Shown here: positions 1-7,545 of the stretch, piece after piece
Layout: each line of letters opens with the position of its first letter
Numbering within the stretch: the stretch's first letter is position 1
Assembly: GCA_009829735.1 (NCBI GenBank)
Contig: CM020619.1
Span: 8,546,375 to 8,610,374 of the forward strand
Length of the DNA stretch: 64,000 bases
Reading direction: 5' to 3'
DNA from: Pyropia yezoensis
Lineage: Eukaryota > Rhodophyta > Bangiophyceae > Bangiales > Bangiaceae
The notes under the pieces: model-generated
What the model saw: only the letters and a program-made list of their open reading frames with translations
The model's database searches: none
Told to the model about the DNA's origin: nothing
Translations under genes and position numbers: made by a program

Positions 1-241
1 CGCCGGGTGGAGGGAAAGTCGAGGAGAGGGGGGGGTGGGGGGGTGTAGCCAGGCGGCAAACAGCACACACAGCCCTCCATGCCGTCGCGGCGGTCAGTTC
101 TTCACACCCCCGCCACGGGCGGTCACCACCCCCCCCACAAACCGCGGTGAGCAGCGCCCCGCGGCGCACGGGGGGAGGGGCATCCACCAGTGCCCAAAGA
201 CGCTTGTTGGCGGTGGCCGCCGCCCAACGCACGCCACGTAC

Positions 242-308
242 CGTCATAAAAGGGCACGTCCAGCCGGCGCGCTAGGGTGCTGCCCACGCTCGTCTTTCCT
301 GCGTGCAC
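242..308 (-). CDS. possible internal exon of a P-loop kinase (partial)
   Basis: Read on the minus strand, this stretch gives a GKTSVG..LARRL..PFYD pattern. It resembles the start of shikimate or gluconate kinases, where a Walker A GK(S/T) is followed by an LA.RL helix and a PF.D strand. The coding pattern stops at a GTACGT, a good splice donor, and a pyrimidine-rich tract lies just upstream, so a short internal exon is possible. Only three residues separate the two glycines of the Walker A, so the loop is incomplete as read. I found no convincing flanking exon: the next would lie near or beyond the left edge. It may be chance in GC-rich DNA. Confidence 0.2.
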
Positions 309-1865
309 GCCAACAAAGGGGGGCAGGGGGGGCGGAGGGGCGGGGGAGTGGGACAGAGAGGGAAAGATAGCGCAAGTCGGGGAAACAAAATGAGCGCGGC
401 GTGTTTCCTGTCAGGGACTGCACGTTCTCACGAACGGACGGGGCGGAGGGGAAAGAAGAAACGCATCCCAGCGGCGCGAGCCCCCAGCCGAGGGTCCCCC
501 GCAGGGGTGGCCGCGCAGGTGGCGCAGGCGCTGGCCGCCGCGGCGCGCGCCCCCCCCTCACCCTCTCCACAGCACAGCCCCCCCCTCACCCCCCCTGTAG
601 CACAGCCCTCCCCTTTTCGCCGGCAGCGGAAGCCGGCGGGCACGGCACCAACGTCAGCCACCAACCTACCTACACCAGTGGGCCCCCACACGACGACCAC
701 GACGGGTGGCCGCGGGGGGGGACCCGACGGCCCCCGCGGCGGCAACGCCGGCGCCGTCTGAACAGCGGCACGGGCCGCCGTTTCCCTGCCGCCCACGGCC
801 ATGGCTGCCGACGAGCCTTCCCCCTCCAACCGCCGCCGCCGCCACCACACTGGACGCCCCCGCAGCGGCTGCCGCCGCAGTGCCGAGACACGGGCGGTGG
901 GGGCGGCCGCGCCAGCCGGGGCGGGGCGAGCGGCGGCGGCAGCGGCGACGGCAGCGGCGGCGGCAGAGACGGCGGCGGCGGCGGCAGAGACGGCGGTGGC
1001 TGCGGCAGGCGCGCGGCAACGCTCCGGCCCAGTCGACGGCGGCCGCCCGGCGGCCGGCCCCCTCCAAGGCACGGGCAGCACGTAGGCGCCGCCGTGCATG
1101 TCGTGGCGCAGTGGCAGAGGGCCCTAGGGTGGGGCGGCGGGGAGAGGCCGGGCGGTGGTGCCGAGCCCATGACCACAGGCTGTGTGCATCGGACGAGACG
1201 ACGGTGCTCTCTGCGATGGGCAGGCCAACACAAAGTAGCCCACGCCGAGCACCGCAACAAGGGTCTGTAGGACTGCGCGCGCACGGGCGCGCGCCCGCGC
1301 GATGATCCGCCGACACGTCACCTCTGTCCGCCTGTCCAGCGGGGTCGGCCGACGCCCGCCGGCGAGGCGCCCGCGCCGCCCGCCACACCCCCGCGCCCGG
1401 CCTGTCCAGTCCACCTGGCCCCCTGGCCACCCCTGTGCCCCCTACTGTCATCTGTGCCTCCCCGCGCCGGCCGGCCGGTCGCGGCGCAGCCAGCGACGCC
1501 GCGTGTGCGAGCGCGGCGGCAGGGGGCGGCGGCGGCGGCGGCCGGCAGCCCGTTCCGCCCTCTCGTCGCGTCGGCGGCTCTGAGGACGACACGCCAGCCG
1601 CCTGCCGCTTTGTTATCCCTGCTGGTGTCGCGCTCTGGCCGCTGCTAAGGCGGCCAGTGGTGGCTCTGTCTGGCCCTGTTCCTGCCTCCTGCCCCCCCCC
1701 TCCTTCCTGTCTAAGGCCGCTGTCTGCCCTCCTCATCTCTTTCCTCCACCGCTCTCTTCCACTTTCTCTTCTCCCGGGCATCTCCGTCGTGTTTCCCTCC
1801 CCTTTACTCGACTTGCTTGGCCGCCTTTTTTCTTCCCCGCCTGTCGTCGTTACCCCGTCCCCACC
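309..1865. other. GC-rich region upstream of RPB3, no gene recognised
   Basis: Many overlapping open frames exist on both strands, as expected at this GC content. Their translations are runs of Pro, Arg, Ala and Gly with no family resemblance. The last 200 bases become pyrimidine-rich and probably contain the RPB3 promoter and 5' leader. Confidence 0.5.
930..1010. repeat. imperfect GGC/GGCAGA microsatellite
   Basis: The stretch is dominated by CGG/GGC triplets with interspersed CAG and AGA triplets. The same purine-biased pattern recurs several times. It would give Ala or Arg repeats if translated and is likely length-variable. Confidence 0.6.
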
Positions 1866-2912
1866 ATGCAGATGCAGTATGTAAGGGACCGGGTGCAGCT
1901 GGACTCGGTCACCCTTGGCCGTCACGACATGCGCTTTATCCTCCGTAATACGGACGTGTCGATGGCCAACGCCATCCGCCGCACCATGATTGCCGAGGTG
2001 CCGACGATGGCCATTGACGTGGTGACCATCCACGAAAACACCTCTGTCCTCCACGACGAGTACATTGCTCACCGGGTTGGGCTCATCCCGCTGGCCAGCG
2101 GCGCTGCCGACGCGTACACCTACAACCGCGACTGTGAGGAGTGCGAAGACTTTTGTAGCCGCTGCTCAGTGGGCTACTCGCTCACCGTGCACAACAGTAC
2201 CGAGGACGATGTGCCGGTGACGAGCAAAGACCTCATCCCCGCCGCGGATTCGGCTGTGGCCGCCGCCCCCCCCGGGGACCCGGTTGTCCCCGTCCACGAC
2301 TCGGGTGATGTCCTCCGCGACGCGGTAGCGGCGGCCGCGGGCACCCCTGGCGCGGGCCTCCTCACGTCGGCAGCCGACGCGGCGGCCAAGGGGATCCTCA
2401 TTGTCAAGCTGGGTAAGGGCCAGCGCCTCTCCTTCACGGCGGTTGCGAAAAAGGGGATTGGCAAGGAGCACGCCAAGTGGTCGCCCGTCTGCACCGTTGC
2501 GTTCCGTGCCGAGCCCCCCGCGGTGCGGTTTGTGCTTCCCCGCCTCAACGAGCTGCTCGACGAGACGGCCAAGGCGGACCTGCTGTCGCTGGCGCTGGGC
2601 GTCGTTGCCATTGATGATAACGGCAACCTCTACTACGACTCGCCCTTCCTGGCCGGCCGCTCCGCCATCACCGCTGACGCGGTGCGGCGGGCGGGGGAGC
2701 TGGCCGCCGCGGCGGGCGGCGCTGAGTCGGAGATTGTCGAGTTTTGTGAGCACCCCGAGCGGTTTGAATTTGAGGTCGAGACGACGGGGGTGCTGGCGCC
2801 CAAGGAGGTGTTGACGCGCGCGATCGGGGTGCTGCGGGACAAGGTGACCACCGTTGCCGCGCATTTGGCGCAGGTGAGCCAGGAGGGGGTGGACGACCCA
2901 CCGCTGTTGTGA
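1866..2912 (+). CDS. RPB3: RNA polymerase II subunit RPB3
   Basis: The 348-residue product is the alpha-like subunit that pairs with RPB11 and seeds assembly of nuclear RNA polymerase II. The N-terminal dimerisation segment (about 10-80) contains the typical alpha motif with NAIRRTMIAEVP and HRVGLIPL. A zinc-binding cluster follows at C90, C93, C97 and C100. The EHAKWSP motif near 201-207 marks RPB3 rather than the Pol I/III subunit AC40. The start lies in CCACCATG, a strong context, and no intron is needed. An Ala/Pro-rich insertion at about 125-172, absent from typical RPB3, explains why it is longer than the yeast protein (318 aa). It ends convergently with the lyase gene 338 bases away. 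Confidence 0.93.
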   Translation: MQMQYVRDRVQLDSVTLGRHDMRFILRNTDVSMANAIRRTMIAEVPTMAIDVVTIHENTSVLHDEYIAHRVGLIPLASGAADAYTYNRDCEECEDFCSRCSVGYSLTVHNSTEDDVPVTSKDLIPAADSAVAAAPPGDPVVPVHDSGDVLRDAVAAAAGTPGAGLLTSAADAAAKGILIVKLGKGQRLSFTAVAKKGIGKEHAKWSPVCTVAFRAEPPAVRFVLPRLNELLDETAKADLLSLALGVVAIDDNGNLYYDSPFLAGRSAITADAVRRAGELAAAAGGAESEIVEFCEHPERFEFEVETTGVLAPKEVLTRAIGVLRDKVTTVAAHLAQVSQEGVDDPPLL

Positions 2913-2952
2913 CGGCCCCTGACGCCCTTGTCGGGAAGACCCGTGAGGTGGT

Positions 2953-2972
2953 GGGGGGGGGGGGGGGGGGGG
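2953..2972 (+). repeat. homopolymer run of 20 G
   Basis: Twenty consecutive G lie in the 338-base interval between the convergent 3' ends of RPB3 and the lyase gene. I see nothing else in that interval. The run could fold as a G-quadruplex or lie in 3' UTR, and its length may be unreliable in the assembly. Confidence 0.8.
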
Positions 2973-3250
2973 CAAGAATGGGGGGACGTGCACGACGGCG
3001 CGGGCCGCGGTGAGTCAAGTCCACCAGCTGGGCGGCGGACGCCTGAGAACCCGTCGGTGCCGCCGCCGGAAAGCGGCTGACCTATGGATATTGGCTAGTC
3101 AGGTGCTACGCCGCCCCCACAAGACCCGCACCGTATCCCCTTTTGGCCTGAACGGGGAGCGCGGGTAAGCTGCCGACGTGGCGATACTGGTGTGCGCTTG
3201 CCGCCCTCCCCGCCCCACCCCCCCTCTCCAGGCCAGCCGTCCGTCCATCC

Positions 3251-5200
3251 TCATGCCGACGCGGCCCCTGCCCCCCCAACGGCGCCATTCCCATTCCCCC
3301 CCTCCTCCGGCTCGGGCACCCCCGCGTGAAGGGTCCAGTCCAACGCCCCCCCGGGGACTACCCTGCGCATCTGGTACGCCTCGCCCCGGCGGTTGCCATA
3401 CACCTGCCCCCCCCCCTCGCCAAAGCCCCGGTCATTCACCCACAGATCCGCGGGCGTCAGCAGCAGGTCGTCAAGGATGTGAATGCGGCCGCCCGTCTCG
3501 GCCGAGTGCACCGTGCACCCGCCGCCCTGCATCCAGCCCACGTACCGGGGGCCGGGGTGGATGCCCAGCGCGGCTGCACTATCGTGTTCCACGCCAGGCG
3601 TGACAGGGGTGGTGGTGGTGGTGGTAGCGGCGGTGGTGGTGGAGGTGGCAACGGCGGAGGCGGCAGAGGTGGATGCGGCGGTGGCGGTGGCGGTGGCGGT
3701 GGCGGTGGCAGGGGTAGCAACGGTAGCTGCAGGGGAGGTGGCGGCAGGCGCTGCAGGGGCGGTGGCGGCCGGCGTCGCCGGTGCGGCGGTGGCGGTGGCA
3801 CTGGCGGTGGTGGCCACCGGCAAAGGGGCGGGCGCACTGCCCCCCTCAGCAGGCGGCTGGTAGCGCTCCCAGTACACTTCACACCCCTGCAGCCAGTCGT
3901 ACACGTCCGCGTCGGTAAACGACAAGCCCCGCACGTCGTAGGCCGCCGCGCGGAGTGCCGCTTCCGCCTCGGCAAACAGCCGGTAGATGCGCATCTCCAG
4001 CAGTCCCACCGGGCTGCCCACCACCGGCGTCACGCGGTACAGGCGCGACCGAAACACCACCGACGGGTCGCCGTTAAAGTAGTACTTGGCAAAAAGCCAG
4101 CCGTCGCCCAGCGGCGTCAGCGTGCAGTGGATGTGCTCGTGGCCGCCGCCCTCGCGCGGAAAGAGGCCCGCCGCGCGCTCCTCCAGCACCTGCTCGTAGT
4201 TGTCAAAGTCGCCGGCAAACCAGGCGAGAAACTCGGCCATGTTGCGCCGCGCCGCCGCGTGCGCGTACATGCGCGTCACGAGCGCACCTGCCGAGTAGGG
4301 GCTCGCCGCTACCGCTGCCGCGGCCGTCACAGCCGCCGACACGGGGGGGGCGGAGGGGACCTCCGCCGCGTCCGCGCCCGCCGCCACCACAGGCGACGCA
4401 GCGGCAGCGGTCGTCGATGACGCGGCCGGCGCCCCCCCCTCGCCACAGTCCTCACAGTCCCCCCGCGGGGGCACCTCCCCCCCGCCCACCAGCGGCACCC
4501 CCCCCCCCATCAGCTCCCGCCCCAGCGACGCGGTCGGCGCGGCGATCGCGGGGAAGCGGCTGCGGGTGGCCTCCATCTCGGGGGTCATGACAAACGCCGC
4601 GCCGCCGACGCCATCGTCGGCCGCGTCGTCGACGGCCGACAGGGACGCGGGCAGGGGCGCCCCTGGGCCGGCGGCGGCGCCGCCCGCACGGAGGACCGCG
4701 GCGGCGGCGGCGGCGGCCTGCCGGTTCTGCTCGAGCCGCCACTTGACCTCGAGGACGGAGTCGGTCATGAGGCCCCCGTCTGGGGGGGGGGCGGGCAGCG
4801 GCGCACCGGGCGGTGACCGCGGCGGTGGCGGCGGCGGCGGCGGCGTCGGGCCGTCTGCTGCAGTCATGGCGGTGGGTGCTCGCCGCCCCCTCCGCGGCAG
4901 ACCGTCTGGCGCCAGCGGGGAGGCACCCCCCGCCCATGGAAGCGTCGCGTTCGCTCGACGTGGCCGCACGCGCTTACCACCGCTGCCCACCGCCGCCGGC
5001 CTGCCGCCGCTGCTGCTGCTGCCGCCGCCGCCGCCGTCCCGGCCGCTGCCGCGGCGGCCGACAAACGCGCCGTGGCTGGTGGCCACCGCCGCCGGGGGAG
5101 CGGTGAAGGCGGGCAGCGCCAAGCACCTTGCCGGGGAGGGGGGTGGGGACGGAAACCCTGCCATCAATGGCGCCGTTGCAGCAGGTGTTGGTGACGGCAT
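3251..5200 (-). CDS. CpcT/CpeT-family phycobiliprotein chromophore lyase-like protein
   Basis: CpcT/CpeT proteins attach or chaperone bilins on phycobiliproteins. The family block starts near residue 321 with MAEFLAWFAGDFDNYEQ and continues with HIHCTLTPLGDGWLFAKYYF, a segment giving LLEMRIYRL, and DWLQGCEVYWERY. After an insertion it ends with GGGCTVHSAETGG, ILDDLLLTPADLWVNDRGF and GQVYGNRRGEAYQMRR. The matching order supports the family assignment. About residues 447-533 are an Ala/Thr/Pro-rich insert that splits the domain. Residues 1-300 are low complexity, and the first 50, rich in Ala, Pro and Ser, suit a plastid transit peptide. I chose the ATG at 5200; 5164 is also possible, and the frame stays open up to 5614. 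The lyase subfamily and its substrate cannot be told. Confidence 0.85.
   Translation of the reverse strand: MPSPTPAATAPLMAGFPSPPPSPARCLALPAFTAPPAAVATSHGAFVGRRGSGRDGGGGGSSSSGGRPAAVGSGGKRVRPRRANATLPWAGGASPLAPDGLPRRGRRAPTAMTAADGPTPPPPPPPPRSPPGAPLPAPPPDGGLMTDSVLEVKWRLEQNRQAAAAAAAVLRAGGAAAGPGAPLPASLSAVDDAADDGVGGAAFVMTPEMEATRSRFPAIAAPTASLGRELMGGGVPLVGGGEVPPRGDCEDCGEGGAPAASSTTAAAASPVVAAGADAAEVPSAPPVSAAVTAAAAVAASPYSAGALVTRMYAHAAARRNMAEFLAWFAGDFDNYEQVLEERAAGLFPREGGGHEHIHCTLTPLGDGWLFAKYYFNGDPSVVFRSRLYRVTPVVGSPVGLLEMRIYRLFAEAEAALRAAAYDVRGLSFTDADVYDWLQGCEVYWERYQPPAEGGSAPAPLPVATTASATATAAPATPAATAPAAPAATSPAATVATPATATATATATAASTSAASAVATSTTTAATTTTTTPVTPGVEHDSAAALGIHPGPRYVGWMQGGGCTVHSAETGGRIHILDDLLLTPADLWVNDRGFGEGGGQVYGNRRGEAYQMRRVVPGGALDWTLHAGVPEPEEGGNGNGAVGGAGAASA
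3600..3865. repeat. GGTGGC-type low-complexity insert inside the lyase domain
   Basis: The plus strand is a run of GGT/GGC triplets. On the coding minus strand it gives alternating Ala, Thr, Pro and Ser. It lies between two conserved blocks of the lyase and probably forms a disordered surface loop. Confidence 0.7.
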
Positions 5201-6666
5201 AGCCGGCAGGGGGGAAAGGGGAGGGGGGGAGCGCGGGAGCGCGGTGGGGAGGAAGGGGGAGTTGAGAGCGAGGAAAGAAACGGTAGGGGGGAGTGACACA
5301 GAAGATCGTGCGGCCGCGCCCACAGCCCTGCCAATCGGGGTGGTGTTGGAGGGAGGAGGACGTCGCAGCGGCCAGGCGTAGCGGGGACACACCCGCGGGT
5401 GACCAGGCGGTGGGGAATGGGGCGCTGCACAGCGCTGCCGCCCGTGTGGTGGCCCTCCAAGTCTGTCGGAGGCCCTGGTCCGTGACGTCGGGGGGGGGGG
5501 ACGGAGCCTTGGTGCAGCTCTCGGCACCGCGGCACGCACACCTCCCTCGAGAACGCACCGCGGGTAGCGTCGCGGCGGGTCCTCCATGACAAAAAGCCGT
5601 TGAAAAGGGGGCACTTTCTACGTGGCTGTTGGCCAGAGGGTGCCTGATATTTCATGCCGACCATTGCGACGCTGCCTGGCCACAAACGGGAGAAAGGGAG
5701 CCGTTGAGGGTCAGAAGATTCGCCAGTTGAGCCAATGGGCGGCGCTGGAGGGGGCAGGTGCGCCCGCGTGGCCCGGTGAGCTCGCAGATCACAATGCCAA
5801 GGCGCCATTTTCATCCGCCGCCACGTGAAAGGTGAAAGAGCCGCGCCTCGGCCACGAATCCGCAAGACTGGAGCACCGCCCTCCCGGGTTGCCCTTTGCC
5901 TCGCCCCACGCGCCACCTTCTCGCCACGCGAGTACAGTGTACATACATGTGCAGTACATACAACGTCTTTACCGACATCACCAGGGGGAGAGCATCCCCA
6001 TCTGTGGTCGGGCTGACGGGCGGCTGCAGCGGCGGATCCGCCGCTGCTGGTCGAGGTCTCCCGCCTGCAGCCTCCAGAGGCGACGCCGCCGCCGCGCCGG
6101 GTGTCCCCGCGACCGCCTTGGCCGGCTGGAGGCCCTCAAGTTTTTAACATCGCTCGCCCTTGTCTGCGGCAGGCGCGCCAGCGCTGCCACCGCCGCCGCC
6201 GTCCGCGGCGCCGGCGCTCCGCGTCACTTGCGCGGTGCTGGTCGCTAGCGCGGCGGCTGGTGCCCGCAGGGCCGCCCGCCGCCGTCCCGTCCCACCGGTT
6301 GGCGCAGGCTCTCAGCTGGTGGACCTGGCTGTCTTCACCGCGTGGGGCACCATCGGACGGAGCGGCGGCGTGAGGGCAGGCTGTCTGCTTTCCTGGAATG
6401 AGGGTTATCCGAGTATGCGTACTCGCCGCCCTCTTGCCTAGCGCCCCGCCAAGTTGGCGCCGCCCAAGGTCGGGCCCTCTGGGCCAGCTGCGCCCGTGTT
6501 CAGGCATGGAGGTGAGGGTGTTGGCAGGGCTGGGCCGTTCCCCCCCCCCACGCATTGTGGCCGACGGGACCGCCTTGCAAGAGGGAGGAGGTGCGTCGCC
6601 ACCAGGACCTGGCTATCGTGCTTTTCGTTGGGGTCGGCTGGGCGGCCCATCCACGGGTTGGCCGAC

Positions 6667-6795
6667 CCCCCTTCCCCCTGCTGCCCACCCGCCGGGCGGT
6701 CCAACAAAGCCGTACGGCACCAGAAGTAGAGAGATGGCCCTCCCACTGGCCTGGGGGTTCTTTGAGGAAGAAGATACTCACGAGGTCGTCCACGT
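6667..6795 (+). repeat. diverged interspersed repeat, copy 1
   Basis: It aligns to 9989-10103 over about 115 bases at roughly 80% identity by eye. The best-kept core is GATGGCCCTCCCACTGGC against AATGGCCCTCCCACTGGC, followed by GAAGA and ACTCACGA blocks. Both copies are in the same orientation and noncoding, so this is an old mobile fragment or segmental duplicate. Confidence 0.6.
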
Positions 6796-6830
6796 GCTGT
6801 GGCGTCACCGCTTTCTGACGCGCGCGAGTT

Positions 6831-6990
6831 GGAGCGGTGGTGCACGGCACCGCTGCCCCCGTGGCACGTGTGCGCGTCGGTGGGCCGTTGCGCACGCCCG
6901 CTGTGAGGCGGGAGCGGATGCGCACGACACCGCTGCCCCCGTGGTCCGCGCGCACGGCGGTGGCCCATTGGGCGCGTCTGCTGTGGGGCC
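6831..6990 (+). repeat. 80-bp tandem duplication, two units
   Basis: Units 6831-6910 and 6911-6990 both start with GGAGCGG and share ACCGCTGCCCCCGTGG and a GCTGTG end. They differ at many other positions, so the duplication is not recent. Confidence 0.65.
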
Positions 6991-7019
6991 GTGCTGCGCT
7001 GGCGGCCTCCCCGGTACAG

Positions 7020-7049
7020 TACAGTATGTACTGCGCTGTACATACAGTA
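7020..7049. repeat. 30-bp imperfect palindrome
   Basis: TACAGTATGTAC and GTACATACAGTA arms flank a GCGC core, and 26 of 30 positions agree with the reverse complement. A related GTACAT-rich stretch lies near 5940. It is a candidate dimeric protein-binding site, but its function is unknown. Confidence 0.6.
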
Positions 7050-7250
7050 GCGGGATTGGCCCCCGGCGGCAACCAGGTGGGGGCAAGATTCGTGGCGAAG
7101 GGAGAGGCTAATAGAAGAAAAAAAAAAGAGGCGTCAAGGACCCCTCCGAGTAATGCCAGAGGCCCAATGAGGACCTCCACAGCTGCTGCACAACGGCGGC
7201 TCGCTCGGGATCCCAAACGTTGTGTGCACCCAAACGCGCCACGCACGCCG

Positions 7251-7340
7251 GTCTGTGTCTCCGCCCCCAGTGCATCGCCAGTCTGTGTCCCCGGCCCGAG
7301 TGCATCGCTGGTCTGCGTCCCCGCCCCGAGCGCACCGCCA
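7251..7340 (+). repeat. 30-bp tandem repeat, three units
   Basis: Units begin at 7251, 7281 and 7311 with GTCTGTGTCT, GTCTGTGTCC and GTCTGCGTCC. Each continues CCGCCCCGAGTGCATCGC-like. The spacing is exactly 30. It lies 200 bases upstream of the DUF4246 start and could be a promoter minisatellite. Confidence 0.75.
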
Positions 7341-7545
7341 GAGTCTTTTTCAGGACAGCCGGCGGCGGCCGCCCCATGGGTGCGAGTGGTCCTGCCGCGA
7401 GACCCCCGCGCCGCCATCGCGAAGCCCGCCGGCCGCGGCGCCCCACGTGAGTGGTGCTGGCGCCATCCCCAGCGTCGGCCACGCGGTACTTAATCCACCC
7501 CCCCCCTCCCAAGGTCGCAGCCGTCCGTGCCGTCGCCCCTGCTGA

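Larger units (their letters stand above)
5201..7545. other. intergenic region between divergent lyase and DUF4246 genes
   Basis: No gene is recognised here. The region must hold the promoters of both divergent genes. It contains an 80-bp tandem duplication, a three-unit 30-bp repeat, a palindrome at 7020-7049, a GTACAT-rich segment near 5933-5962, and one copy of a diverged repeat also found near 10.0 kb. Open frames in it look like shadows. Confidence 0.5.

Noticed and set aside
401-1270. Long overlapping frames on both strands upstream of RPB3
   Set aside because: High GC removes stop codons in all frames. The translations are Pro/Arg/Gly/Ala runs with no family resemblance.
5622-7111. Several 90-240 codon frames between the lyase and DUF4246 genes
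   Set aside because: No conserved motifs, overlapping frames on both strands, and interruption by tandem repeats.
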